Source: JAENVU01 sp046598395
GTDB lineage: Bacteria; Actinomycetota; Acidimicrobiia; IMCC26256; JAENVU01
DNA length: 64,000 bases
Assembly: GCA_046598395.1 (NCBI GenBank)
Contig: JBKJIQ010000008.1
Coordinates: 47,759 to 111,758 of the forward strand
Direction of reading: 5' to 3'
Part shown: positions 27,319 through 36,167 of the stretch, piece by piece
How positions within the stretch are numbered: position 1 is the stretch's first letter
Layout of the letters: each line of letters opens with the position of its first letter
Program-made: the position numbers and the translations under genes
The notes under the pieces: generated by a model
Told to the model about the DNA's origin: nothing
Databases searched by the model: none
The model's input: only the letters and a program-made list of their open reading frames with translations

Positions 27319-27888
27319 ATGGATCAGCTCAATGCCCTCGATGTTGCGCGACTCGAATTTGAACGCCGACTTCGCCAGATCGAGACGGGCGATTGGGATC
27401 GGACCACGCCCTGCGGTGACTGGAACGTGCGTGAGTTGGTCGTCCACGTGATCGGCGGTACGCGAATGGCGACCGCGCTCATCGGCGGTTGCTCACGCGA
27501 CGAAGCGATTGGGATTCTGGCCGCCGAAGATTTCCCCGAGGACGTCGCGCGTACGTTCAGCGAAGTTGCCGATGCACAGGCCACGGCATTTGCCGAGGAT
27601 GGAGCGCTCGAGCGGATCTGTGCCCATCCGGCCGGCGATTTTCCCGGAACCGTGCTGCTCGGATTTCGCGTCGCCGACGCCGCGCTCCATGCCTGGGATC
27701 TGGCCCGGGCGATCGGTGCGGACGAGACACTGCCCGCCGAGCTGGTGGAGCATGTTTGGGACGGTATACAGCCGATGCTGCCGATCATCGGTTCAGTGGG
27801 AGTCTTCGGCGATGGGCCGAGCGGCACGGTGCCCGAAGCTGCGCCGATGCAGATCCTCCTCCTTGACGCCACCGGTCGTCGTCCCTGA
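27319..27888 (+). CDS. TIGR03086-type DinB-like metal-binding protein
   Basis: Protein of 189 residues of the mycothiol-dependent maleylpyruvate isomerase/DinB superfamily. Family marks are DWDRTTPCGDWNVRELVVHVIGG, with the first metal His in VVHV, and ALHAWDLARAIG with the second His. ATG at 27319; the longer reading runs into the previous gene without homology. Such proteins are common in actinobacteria and may carry a thiol cofactor-dependent transferase role, but most are unassigned. Confidence 0.88.
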   Translation: MDQLNALDVARLEFERRLRQIETGDWDRTTPCGDWNVRELVVHVIGGTRMATALIGGCSRDEAIGILAAEDFPEDVARTFSEVADAQATAFAEDGALERICAHPAGDFPGTVLLGFRVADAALHAWDLARAIGADETLPAELVEHVWDGIQPMLPIIGSVGVFGDGPSGTVPEAAPMQILLLDATGRRP

Positions 27889-27973
27889 TTGGTGAGAACC
27901 ACGCTGGCCGAGTCCGCGAACGACCTGCCGAAAGACCCTTGGCGCGATCGCCGATCACGACGATGATCAGACC

Positions 27974-28477
27974 ATGGACGAGCTGGTTGGTGTCGGCGGG
28001 GATGATCCTCCGTCTGTCGCGGAGTCGGTGCTGGAGCTGACGTACGGCGAGTGCATCGCGCTCTTGCAGGTTGGCGAGGTCGGGCGTATCGCCGTCTTTG
28101 CCGATCCATTTCCCGTGGTGTTGCCGGTCAACTATCGCCTGGTCCAACCGGCCGACGCTCCGAGCTCAGAACCCGGGCACGCTTGGATCGCGATCAGGAC
28201 CCGACCGGGCAACGTGATCGACCGGGCACCGCGATACGTCGCATTCGAGATCGACGGGATCGATGCGCTCCACCGGGTCGGCTGGTCCGTGCTCGTGTCG
28301 GGCACCCTCGAACGCTTGGACCCGGATGCCGCCGGGGTGCGCGAGCGGTTCGACCCCGAACCCTGGATCGACGATGAGCGCCACGCCTGGCTCGCCGTCC
28401 ACCCGGTCCATGTCACCGGTCGGCGAATCCCCGTTTCCCCCGGGGAATGGGCATTCAACTCCGACAGCTACCTCTGA
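27974..28477 (+). CDS. Pyridoxamine 5'-phosphate oxidase-related flavin protein
   Basis: Small split-barrel protein of 167 residues. It shows CIALLQVGEVGRIAVFADPFPVVLPVNYRL, the flavin/F420-binding pattern of nitroimidazole-resistance (NimA-like) and PPOX-type proteins, followed by a VAFEIDGID strand and WSVLVSGTLERL. ATG at 27974. Likely binds FMN, F420 or heme and acts as a reductase or sensor. It lies just after the DinB-like gene but with an 85-base gap, so co-transcription is uncertain. Confidence 0.86.
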   Translation: MDELVGVGGDDPPSVAESVLELTYGECIALLQVGEVGRIAVFADPFPVVLPVNYRLVQPADAPSSEPGHAWIAIRTRPGNVIDRAPRYVAFEIDGIDALHRVGWSVLVSGTLERLDPDAAGVRERFDPEPWIDDERHAWLAVHPVHVTGRRIPVSPGEWAFNSDSYL

Positions 28478-28516
28478 ATGCGAGTCACGGGTTCGGGTTG
28501 AACGGCGGGCGCGGCG

Positions 28517-29125
28517 TCACTCGTTCTCGGCGAACGAGACATCGATGCTATCGACATAACGGTCGAAGGCTCTGAGCGCGCCGGTCACGCGGACGGCCGC
28601 CACATTTCGAGTCCGTTTCGACATCGAGGGATCGACGTGGAGCACCACGTCTAACCGTCCGGAGATTCTCCGGACGGAGGCTTGTGCCGACGCCGTGCCT
28701 TCTCCGCCATGTTCGAGCACCGATCGCAGGGTCTCGTTCGCCCGCGCCTCGTAGGCCGGTTGCGTTCCCGTCGCGGCCTGCTCGCATGCCGCGACGATGC
28801 CGATCCCTCCACCATCAACGGCGCCGAGTTCCTCATAGGGATTCAGCGCCGTACGGCCGGTCACCACCACCGGAAGGTGACGGCGTAACGCGCACGCCAG
28901 ACCGTCTTCGAGTGGCGTCGGGCCGGTACGTACATGCGCCCGGACCGTGACCACCACGTCAACGGGTGTGGTCTCGAGTGGGCAACGGTCCGATGCCAGG
29001 CCGACGCACGGAAACGCCGCGATGCCGGCCTCATGGCATCGATGCACGCGATGCCCCGCGGCCTCGAGATCGTCGATCGACAATCGGGCGACACCGGGGT
29101 CTGACTCCAACACCAAGACGTCCAT
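28517..29125 (-). CDS. Hypothetical protein with receiver-like N-terminus
   Basis: About 202 residues, family not recognised. The first 110 residues alternate strands and helices in a way that resembles a receiver or Rossmann-like domain (MDVLVLESDPGVARLSIDDLEAAGHRV), but no clear phosphoacceptor Asp is in place. The last 50 residues (VRRISGRLDVVLHVD to AFDRYVDSIDV) could be a small beta-alpha domain. ATG at 29125 is chosen because AGGAGG lies 11 bases upstream; an ATG at 29149 would place that site inside the gene. Divergent from the multicopper oxidase gene. Confidence 0.65.
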   Translation of the reverse strand: MDVLVLESDPGVARLSIDDLEAAGHRVHRCHEAGIAAFPCVGLASDRCPLETTPVDVVVTVRAHVRTGPTPLEDGLACALRRHLPVVVTGRTALNPYEELGAVDGGGIGIVAACEQAATGTQPAYEARANETLRSVLEHGGEGTASAQASVRRISGRLDVVLHVDPSMSKRTRNVAAVRVTGALRAFDRYVDSIDVSFAENE

Positions 29126-29279
29126 CTCAGAAAACACCTCCTCGACCATCGTGGCTGAGGTCGGGACCTCGACCTAGTGCCATTCCGCTGGGTCATTCGG
29201 GTCCTTCGGCCCTGAGCGGACACCGTCGGACCGTCGAACATGGGTGTGCAGATCCATCGAATCGACTCCAGGAGGACAC

Positions 29280-30668
29280 GTGCCAAAACTGCGGCTGCGA
29301 CGAGATGACCGGGAAGCCATTGGCGCTGGCGCCGCCATCTTTGCCTTTCTTGCCGTCGTGCTGGCGTTCGCGGCCATCGCGGTGGCGGGAAATGCACTCA
29401 GCACGAGCAAGGACGCGAAGGCAGTGGCCGCCGTGGGCGGTGCCGGTACCAAGGTGACCCTCTCGGAGTTCACCATCGAGCCAGCAATGGTGCTGGCATC
29501 CAAGGACGGCACGATTGCCGTTACCAATGCGGGCACCGTGGAGCACAACCTCACCATCAAGGGCACCGACGTCAAGACGCCGGCCCTCAAGCCCGGGGAG
29601 AGCGTGACCCTGTCGCTCAAGGGTCTTCCCGAAGGGGCACACGCGATCGTCTGTTCAATACCCGGTCATGAGTCATCGGGGATGAAAGGCATACTGCACA
29701 TCGGAGCGGGCGGCGGGTCCGGAGCGGGCGCGACCGAATCGGCCTTGCGCGCCGTTGACCCGGCGAACAACAAAGAGATGAAGCAGCAAATCGTCGACTA
29801 CACAGCCCAGCTCAAGCGCGGCCCGAACACCAAAGGAGTCGGGAACCAGATCCTCGCGCCGACGGTCCTCGCCGACGGCACCAAGGTCTTCGCGTTGACT
29901 GCGAAGATCGTGGACTGGGAGGTCGAGCCCGGCCGCACCGTCCGCGCCTGGACGTATAACGGTCAGGTCCCGGGACCGGTGATCAAGGTTGCCGACGGTG
30001 ACCATGTCCAGATCGTGGTGAAGAACGACCTCCCACAATCGACCGCGGTGCACTGGCACGGCATCGAGGTGCCGAACGCGATGGATGGTGTGCCCTTCAT
30101 CACGCAGGACCCGATCACGCCGGGCAAGACGTTCACGTACGACTTTGTGGCCCATGGTCCCGCGGTCGGCATGTACCACTCCCATGACTATGCGCTGGGC
30201 CAGGTGTCCAACGGCATGGCCGGGGCGTTCCTCATCGGCGACCAACCGCTCCCGGACACCTACGGCCCGGTGAGCCAAGAGATCCCCATGATGCTGAACG
30301 ACGCGGGCGTGATCGGCTTCTCGCTCAACGGAAAGTCGTTCCCGGCAACCGCACCGATCATCGCGGCACCGGGCGAGACCGTGGAAATCCATTACCTGAA
30401 CGAGGGTCAGGCGATCCACCCGATGCACCTGCACGGGATCCCGCAACTGGTCATCTCCAAAGACGGGTTTCCGCTCCCCCAGCCCTATATGGCCGACACC
30501 GTCCTCGTGGCGCCGGGTGAGCGGTACACCGTCTTGGTGAAGCCGACCGCGGCCCAACTCGGCGTGTGGGCGTTCCACTGCCACATCCTGAGCCACGCCG
30601 AGAAGGACGACGGCATGATGTTCGGCATGGTGACCGCCTTCATCGTGGCGGAACCAACCGCGAAATAG
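29280..30668 (+). CDS. Multicopper oxidase fused to N-terminal cupredoxin
   Basis: Membrane-anchored copper protein of 462 residues. Order: basic start, one membrane helix (about 17-37), a type-1 cupredoxin domain (about 55-145; ligands His in VEHNLTI, Cys in VCSIPGH, His in the same block, Met in SGMKGIL), then two multicopper oxidase domains (about 165-455). Copper motifs are HWHG, YHSHD, HPMHLHG and FHCHILSHAEKDDGMM. GTG at 29280 has AGGAGGAC upstream. The two-domain oxidase plus extra cupredoxin resembles some nitrite reductase or laccase-like arrangements. It likely works outside the membrane, oxidising metals or phenols. Confidence 0.9.
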   Translation: MPKLRLRRDDREAIGAGAAIFAFLAVVLAFAAIAVAGNALSTSKDAKAVAAVGGAGTKVTLSEFTIEPAMVLASKDGTIAVTNAGTVEHNLTIKGTDVKTPALKPGESVTLSLKGLPEGAHAIVCSIPGHESSGMKGILHIGAGGGSGAGATESALRAVDPANNKEMKQQIVDYTAQLKRGPNTKGVGNQILAPTVLADGTKVFALTAKIVDWEVEPGRTVRAWTYNGQVPGPVIKVADGDHVQIVVKNDLPQSTAVHWHGIEVPNAMDGVPFITQDPITPGKTFTYDFVAHGPAVGMYHSHDYALGQVSNGMAGAFLIGDQPLPDTYGPVSQEIPMMLNDAGVIGFSLNGKSFPATAPIIAAPGETVEIHYLNEGQAIHPMHLHGIPQLVISKDGFPLPQPYMADTVLVAPGERYTVLVKPTAAQLGVWAFHCHILSHAEKDDGMMFGMVTAFIVAEPTAK

Positions 30669-30680
30669 GTCTGCGCCGGA

Positions 30681-31571
30681 TTAGTGGCCGGGGTCGAACG
30701 GACCCCGGCCCATCTGGTCCCGCACGCTCACCACCGGCGGGTTCGTGAGTGACCGTCGCTGCCAGTTCGCGCCGTCGACCACCAGCGTGTGGCCGGAGAT
30801 GAACCGTGCGTAGGGCGAGGCCAGGAACGTGGCGGCCCAGCCGAGCTCCTGTACCTGACCCACGCGCAATGCGGGTTGGCAGGGGTCTTTGTCGTGCGTG
30901 CGCTCCAGATTCGACTGGATGTCGGCGGTCATGTCGGCGTGCGGGAAGAGACCAGGCACGAGCCCGTTCACCTGGATCCCGTAGGGCCCCCATTCCACCG
31001 CGAGGGTCTCGGTCAGGTTCTTCACTCCGGCTTTGGCGGCGGCCGAGTGCGCGAACCCCGGACCGCCGGTCCACGCGTAGGACGCGCCGACATTGATGAT
31101 GGACCCTGGCGTCTGTACCTCCAGATGACGACGGGCGAACTCGCGGCTACAGAGGTAGGTGCCGGTCAGGGTGATGTCGACCACCGTGCGCCACGCGTTG
31201 GGCGACATATCTTCGGCCGGGACCGGGAAGTTCGCGGCCGCGTTGTTCACGAGCACGCTCGGGAGTTCGAACTGCTGGGTGGCCGCGTCGAACATCGCAG
31301 CAATGGACTCCGCGTCGCGGATGTCGCATTCCACGGTGAGCACCGGCGCTCCGATGGCTTCCATCGCGGAACGGCCGGCATCGAGGTGTTCAGGCTTGCG
31401 CGAGGCGATCACAATGCTGGCGCCGAGACGGGCGAACTCGCTCGCGATCGCCTTGCCGAGTCCGGTCCCGGCGCCGGTGACGATGACCGCGGCACCGTCG
31501 TAGGTCCCGTCCGGGAGCGCGCGAGCCCCCGGGGCGGGCGGCGCGGGAAGGCCTGGATTCTCAATACTCAT
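30681..31571 (-). CDS. Short-chain dehydrogenase/reductase
   Basis: SDR of 296 residues, longer at the N-terminus than the classical core. Cofactor loop VTGAGTGLGKAIA, CDIRD acidic motif, VNNAAANFP, SerAla block INVGASYAW (catalytic Ser position changed) and HSAAKAGVK, where the usual YxxxK Tyr is replaced by His. This resembles peroxisomal 2,4-dienoyl-CoA reductase-like SDRs, where the catalytic Tyr also differs. ATG at 31571. It is followed by an enoyl-CoA hydratase gene upstream on the same strand, fitting unsaturated acyl-CoA oxidation. Confidence 0.9.
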   Translation of the reverse strand: MSIENPGLPAPPAPGARALPDGTYDGAAVIVTGAGTGLGKAIASEFARLGASIVIASRKPEHLDAGRSAMEAIGAPVLTVECDIRDAESIAAMFDAATQQFELPSVLVNNAAANFPVPAEDMSPNAWRTVVDITLTGTYLCSREFARRHLEVQTPGSIINVGASYAWTGGPGFAHSAAAKAGVKNLTETLAVEWGPYGIQVNGLVPGLFPHADMTADIQSNLERTHDKDPCQPALRVGQVQELGWAATFLASPYARFISGHTLVVDGANWQRRSLTNPPVVSVRDQMGRGPFDPGH

Positions 31572-31579
31572 GACTGGTG

Positions 31580-32359
31580 TCAGCTCCCGGTGTAGTGGGG
31601 TGGACGCTCCGCGGCGCGGGCGGCGCGGAGCTCGGCCATGTCGTCGCTCCGGCTGATGAAGGTCTGGGCGATCATCTCCTCGTCCATCGAGCTGCGCAGT
31701 TCCGGCTGGGCAAGGTTGCGGATGATCGAGCGCGCCATTTTCACCGACACTGCCGGCATTGCCGCGATCTGTTCGGCGATGTCGCGGGCGGTCGCGTCGA
31801 GCGTGTCGGGTGCGACGATGCGAGAGATGATGCCGTGCGTCAGCGCTTCTTCGGCTTGGAGGACTCGGCCCGTGAGTACGAGGTCGCTCGCCAGTCCGTG
31901 CCCCGCGATTTGAAACAGCGCACCCATTCCGCCGGTATCGGGGATCACTCCATAGGTGAGTTCGGGCAGTCGGAACCGCGAGCCCTCCGCGGCGATGCGC
32001 AGGTCACAGAGCAGCGTCCGTTGGAACGACCCACCGATGGTCCAACCCTTGTGCGCCACGATGATCGGCGCGTCGATCTCCCAGACCTGCTGGATACCGC
32101 GGTGACCGCGACGCATCAACTCGTGGTGGCTGAGGTCGCCTTGGTGGTTGCCGATCGACGAAACATCGCGGCCCGACGAGAACGACTTTCCTTCGCCGCG
32201 CCAGATGATGGCGCGCACATCCTTACGCTCGCGGAGTTCTCGCAGCGCGGCGAACAGTTGGAGGTCCATCTCATCGTCGAACGCATTGTGGGCGTCCGGG
32301 TTGTTGTTCGTGATGGTCGCAATCGGACCGTCGTAGCTGAGTTCGATTCGGGGTGCCAT
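31580..32359 (-). CDS. Enoyl-CoA hydratase/isomerase family protein
   Basis: Crotonase of about 259 residues. It shows ITNNNPDAHNAFDDEMD, the oxyanion loop GKSFSSGRDVSS and AHKGWTIGGSFQRTLLCDLRIA, and the C-terminal ERPPHYTGS. ATG at 32359; an upstream non-ATG start would overlap soxR. It precedes the SDR gene by eight bases on the same strand and follows soxR by 13 bases, so soxR, this gene and the SDR may form one transcript. Substrate unknown. Confidence 0.9.
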   Translation of the reverse strand: MAPRIELSYDGPIATITNNNPDAHNAFDDEMDLQLFAALRELRERKDVRAIIWRGEGKSFSSGRDVSSIGNHQGDLSHHELMRRGHRGIQQVWEIDAPIIVAHKGWTIGGSFQRTLLCDLRIAAEGSRFRLPELTYGVIPDTGGMGALFQIAGHGLASDLVLTGRVLQAEEALTHGIISRIVAPDTLDATARDIAEQIAAMPAVSVKMARSIIRNLAQPELRSSMDEEMIAQTFISRSDDMAELRAARAAERPPHYTGS

Positions 32360-32372
32360 CGCGTCGAGTCTG

Positions 32373-32837
32373 TCAGGCCGAGCCGGCGTCGGCGGGGAGA
32401 TCGCCGAGGAGGAAGCGAGGGCCCGAACCGAGCCGCGCCGCCCGATCTTCGGGGTTATAGAGCGCGCACGACCGGAGGGAAAGGCACCCGCAACCAATGC
32501 ACTCACTCAACTGGTCTCGGAGTCGAACCAACGCGTCGATCTGATCGTCGAGTCGAGGGCGCCAGGCCCGAGCAATGCGATCCCAGTCCGCCTTGTTCGG
32601 CGTGCGCTCACTGGGCAAGGTGGCGAGTGCCCCACGGATCTCGGGAAGTCCGAGGCCCACGGTCTGCGCGACGCGGATAAATGCCAGTCTCCGCAGGACG
32701 TCCCGTTCGTAGCGCCGTTGCCCGCCGTCGGTACGTACCGACCAAATCAGACCTTCGCGTTCGTAGTACCGCAATGCGGAGGAGGCGATCCCGGTGCGCT
32801 GCGCGACGATCCCGATCGTCAGAAAGTCATCGTCCAT
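32373..32837 (-). CDS. soxR: Redox-sensitive MerR-family activator SoxR
   Basis: MerR-family regulator of 154 residues. The N-terminal winged helix (LTIGIVAQRTGIASSALRYYEREGL) is followed by a dimerisation helix and the iron-sulfur motif CIGCGCLSLRSC, which binds [2Fe-2S] in SoxR. ATG at 32837. The shared 81-base gap with the divergent gene holds a SoxR-box-like dyad inside a 19-base promoter spacer. It likely senses redox-cycling compounds and activates that neighbour, and may also be read through into the crotonase and SDR genes. Confidence 0.93.
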   Translation of the reverse strand: MDDDFLTIGIVAQRTGIASSALRYYEREGLIWSVRTDGGQRRYERDVLRRLAFIRVAQTVGLGLPEIRGALATLPSERTPNKADWDRIARAWRPRLDDQIDALVRLRDQLSECIGCGCLSLRSCALYNPEDRAARLGSGPRFLLGDLPADAGSA

Positions 32838-32880
32838 CGACCGCTCCGTCTCGCAACGAATAATTGCCCCTTCATGATAC

Positions 32881-32911
32881 TGGACCTAAAGCTGACTTCA
32901 ACTTCTAGAGT
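32881..32911 (+). promoter_or_regulatory. SoxR box in a 19-base promoter spacer
   Basis: TGGACC (32881-32886) as -35 and TAGAGT (32906-32911) as -10 are separated by 19 bases, the extended spacing MerR-family activators require. The spacer region holds CCTAAAGCTGACTTCAAC (32885-32902), which matches the E. coli SoxR box CCTCAAGTTAACTTGAGG at 12 of 18 positions as judged by eye. Transcription would begin close to the ATG at 32919, so the downstream message may be leaderless. Confidence 0.7.
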
Positions 32912-32918
32912 ACTCGCC

Positions 32919-34199
32919 ATGACCGACGACAACGTTGACCCGGAAACGATTCAGCGCATCTACACCGACATGGGAGGCCGGGAAACATCGGATGCCGACC
33001 TCATCCGAACCGTGTCGTATCGCGTACAAGTTCCGCGAGAGGAACCGGCCGACTCGTTCATTCTGCACGCGCCGCTGGAACTCCTCGCCCGCGCGGCGCT
33101 GCTCCCCCGGGTTCCCGCGCGTGGCAAGGAGTTGGCCCGGCTTCGGTTGGTGGCCCTCCTCGCACAGTTCGAGTCGGCCGTGCCCGCGTCGATCGGCCTC
33201 ATCCCCGAACCCACCGAGCCGATCGCGGCCGCGGATGCCTTGTGTGCGGCGCTGGCCGACGCTGATCTCGAAGCGACGGACCAGGCCGCGTGGAGGTTGG
33301 CGGTCAGCGCTCCCGCCACTTCCTTCGCGGAACTGCTGGGCGCCGCGGTGCTGCCGGCGTTGGCGGCGGCCGGACATGCACCAATCTTCCTTTTTCAGTA
33401 CCCGCGCATCGCACCCCGTGCGGAGGCCACCGCCGGGCTGCTGCGACCGCTCGCTCGCGAGCTCGCGCGGTACCCCCAGCTTCGAGTCGATTGGGTCGAT
33501 GATCGGCCAGGCGGCAACGGCTCGATCGAGGCGCTGGCCGACGCGCTGCGCAGCGTTCCCCAGATGGGAATTCCGGGAAGTACCTTCATCTTCCCGCTGA
33601 TGCATCAGGTGGACTCCGCAGGAGTCGCGGCCGAGCTGCTCGGCCCCTCGCTCGCAGGACTGACGCCCGCCGCGGCGGCCCAGGGACTCCTGCGTTGTTC
33701 CGCGCGCGCCATGCTGCTCGCCGACCCGGATCACATGCCGTATGGGTGGACGCACTGCCTGACGATGACCCAGGCCGCGCTCGGTATCGCGTCGTCGATC
33801 CCGAACCCGCAGCTCGCGGTCGATATTGCGGGTACCTATGTGGTGGGTTTCCTGGCCGCACTTGCAGGCGCACCGGTGCCCGACCGGGTAGAACTCCCTG
33901 ATCCCGGCGGGACGTTCGCGGAGGCGATTGGGGCGGGCCGGGAGACAGCGGCGGGTCGGGTGTTGCACGCGTCAGACCAGGAGTTCGCGGCGATGCGAAC
34001 CGAGATCGTCATGCACGCCACCGGAGCCCACGACGCGCACATCGTGAAGTACGTACTGGCGTGTCTCGATGCGGCCGCGGCGGATCCGGGTGCCGAGCGG
34101 TTGTACCTCGCCGGTGCCGCGGCTCTGCTCGCCCATTGGCACGCAACCGGAGACCCCACCGATCCACTGACCCACGATCCGATGCTCGCGGAGCGGTAG
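32919..34199 (+). CDS. Unknown protein, predicted SoxR target
   Basis: Protein of 426 residues, mostly helical and Ala/Leu-rich, without membrane segments. Two His-containing helices stand out: SFILHAPLELLARAAL near residue 45 and HDAHIVKYVLACLDAAAADP near residue 372, plus MPYGWTHCLTMTQAA. Length and this pattern loosely suggest a questin-oxidase-like (DUF4243) protein, but I cannot confirm that. ATG at 32919 lies about eight bases after the predicted -10, so it may be translated without a leader. If regulated by SoxR, it may respond to quinones or other redox-active compounds. Confidence 0.8.
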   Translation: MTDDNVDPETIQRIYTDMGGRETSDADLIRTVSYRVQVPREEPADSFILHAPLELLARAALLPRVPARGKELARLRLVALLAQFESAVPASIGLIPEPTEPIAAADALCAALADADLEATDQAAWRLAVSAPATSFAELLGAAVLPALAAAGHAPIFLFQYPRIAPRAEATAGLLRPLARELARYPQLRVDWVDDRPGGNGSIEALADALRSVPQMGIPGSTFIFPLMHQVDSAGVAAELLGPSLAGLTPAAAAQGLLRCSARAMLLADPDHMPYGWTHCLTMTQAALGIASSIPNPQLAVDIAGTYVVGFLAALAGAPVPDRVELPDPGGTFAEAIGAGRETAAGRVLHASDQEFAAMRTEIVMHATGAHDAHIVKYVLACLDAAAADPGAERLYLAGAAALLAHWHATGDPTDPLTHDPMLAER

Positions 34200-34222
34200 C
34201 GTCGCCCGATTCAGGGGGACGC

Positions 34223-36127
34223 ATGAGCGATACGGAACGCAAGGGTCCAACGGCGTCGACGGCTGCCCGCAACGCGACCATCGGTGCATTGCTGCCGACA
34301 AACGATGCCGATTTCATCGACGCGTCCCGGGGTCGGATTGCGCCGCTGCCGGGACCAGTGGTCCATCCGACTTGGGGCCATGCGGTCTGGGATCCCGCCG
34401 AGTGGGAGTTCATTGACGGCGATGCGCCCGAATCGGTCAACCCGAGCCTGTGGCGTCAGGCGCGGCTGAACGCGATCCACGGTCTGTTCGAGGTCGCCGA
34501 CGGTCTGTACCAGGTTCGGGGTGTCGACCTGTCCAACATCACGTTCATCGCAGGTGAGACGGGTTGGATCGTCATCGATCCACTCACGGCGACCGAAACC
34601 GCGGCGTTCGCACTCGATCTGCTGCATCAACATTTCGCACCGCGGCCGGTAATCACGGTGATCTACACCCATAGCCACGTCGATCACTTTGGTGGTGTGC
34701 GCGGGGTGATCAGCGACGACGACGTTGCCGCGGGTCGAGTGCAGGTGATTGCGCCCGTCGGGTTTCTCGAGGCGGCGATCAGCGAAAACGTGGCGGCCGG
34801 GCCTGCGATGTTGCGGCGGGCCAGCTACATGTACGGACGGTTGCTTCCCGGCGACGTGCTCGGCCATGTGGACTGCGGGCTCGGCAAAGCGATTCCACTT
34901 CTGGGAACCAGTGGCCTCATCGCACCGACGCGAGAGATCACCTATACCGGTGAAGAGATGACGGTCGATGGTGTCCTCCTGCGCTTTCAGTACACGCCCG
35001 ATACCGAGGCGCCGGCGGAAATGAACATCTTCTTGCCCGAACGGCGACTGCTCTGTATGGCGGAGAACTGCAGCTCCACGTTGCACAACGTGTACACGCC
35101 ACGCGGCGCGCAGATCCGTGACTCGCTCGCGTGGAGCAAGTACATCAACGAATCCATCGAACTCTTCGCGGCCGAGACCGACATCGTGTTCATGAGTCAC
35201 CACTGGCCCCGGTTCGGGACCGACGCGGTGCGAACGTTCATGGCCGAGCAGCGCGACGTGTACCGCTGGATCCATGATCAAACCATGCGGCGCGCCAACC
35301 ACGGGGAGACGGCACTCGAGATCGCGGAAGACCTCACCGGGCCGCCCGGGCTGGAGGATCGTTTTCATCTGCGCGGCTACTACGGAACGCTGAGCCACAA
35401 CGCGAAGGCGGTGTATCAGCGCTACCTCGGCTGGTTCGATGCCAATCCTGCGCATCTCCATCCGCTCCCGCCGACCGAAGCGGCCGCTCGCTACGTGGAG
35501 TTCATGGGCGGGGCCGACGCGGTGATGGAGAAAGTGCGCGCGTGTATCGCAGCCGACGACTATCGGTTCGCGGCGGAGGCCCTCAATCATTTGGTGTTCG
35601 CCGAGCCGGAACATCGGGAGGCCGAGCTTCTCCAAGCTGATGTCTTCGAACAGCTCGGCTATCGATCCGAGTCCGGGCCGTGGCGCGACTTCTACCTGAC
35701 GGGGGCCCACGAGCTGCGTCACGGTGCAACGCGGATCGGCGGTTCGATGGCCACCAGCATCGACGTCTTGCGCGCCATGACCACCGAAATGTTGGTGGAC
35801 CTCATCGGCGTCCGGCTGAACGGCGACCGGGTCGGCGGGCGAGTGATCGTGATCAATCTGACGATCAGTGATCGCGACGAGATCGGCGTGGTGGGTATCG
35901 AACACGGCGCGCTGCACTTCACCGCCGGTCGTCACGACGCGAACTCGCACGTCGCGATTACCGCGACCCATCTCGCATGGGCTCGCATCGCGAGCGGGCT
36001 GGTCACCCCCGACGCACTCGATGCGACCGAGCTGACGATCGCTGGTGACCGCCCGTTGTTCGACGATGTCCTCACGATGCTCGATACGTTCGACGCGAGC
36101 TTCGCAATCGTGACCCCTGAGCGATGA
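34223..36127 (+). CDS. Alkyl sulfatase-like metallo-beta-lactamase protein (SdsA1 type)
   Basis: Zn-dependent alkyl/aryl sulfatase-like protein of 634 residues. The first zinc motif is THSHVDHFGG, followed by the long helical insert, MAENCSSTLHNVYTPRGAQIRD and FMSHHWPRFG that contribute further ligands. C-terminal domains are dimerisation-like (WFDANPAHLHPL) and a SCP2-like lipid-binding fold (about 520-634). ATG at 34223 follows AGGGGG. Would cleave sulfate esters such as alkyl sulfates to alcohol plus sulfate. It starts 24 bases after the preceding stop and may be in the same transcript as the SoxR target. Confidence 0.93.
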   Translation: MSDTERKGPTASTAARNATIGALLPTNDADFIDASRGRIAPLPGPVVHPTWGHAVWDPAEWEFIDGDAPESVNPSLWRQARLNAIHGLFEVADGLYQVRGVDLSNITFIAGETGWIVIDPLTATETAAFALDLLHQHFAPRPVITVIYTHSHVDHFGGVRGVISDDDVAAGRVQVIAPVGFLEAAISENVAAGPAMLRRASYMYGRLLPGDVLGHVDCGLGKAIPLLGTSGLIAPTREITYTGEEMTVDGVLLRFQYTPDTEAPAEMNIFLPERRLLCMAENCSSTLHNVYTPRGAQIRDSLAWSKYINESIELFAAETDIVFMSHHWPRFGTDAVRTFMAEQRDVYRWIHDQTMRRANHGETALEIAEDLTGPPGLEDRFHLRGYYGTLSHNAKAVYQRYLGWFDANPAHLHPLPPTEAAARYVEFMGGADAVMEKVRACIAADDYRFAAEALNHLVFAEPEHREAELLQADVFEQLGYRSESGPWRDFYLTGAHELRHGATRIGGSMATSIDVLRAMTTEMLVDLIGVRLNGDRVGGRVIVINLTISDRDEIGVVGIEHGALHFTAGRHDANSHVAITATHLAWARIASGLVTPDALDATELTIAGDRPLFDDVLTMLDTFDASFAIVTPER

Positions 36128-36167
36128 CTCCACACTCCGGTGGGCCGTCGGTGTCGGTCTGAGCGCC

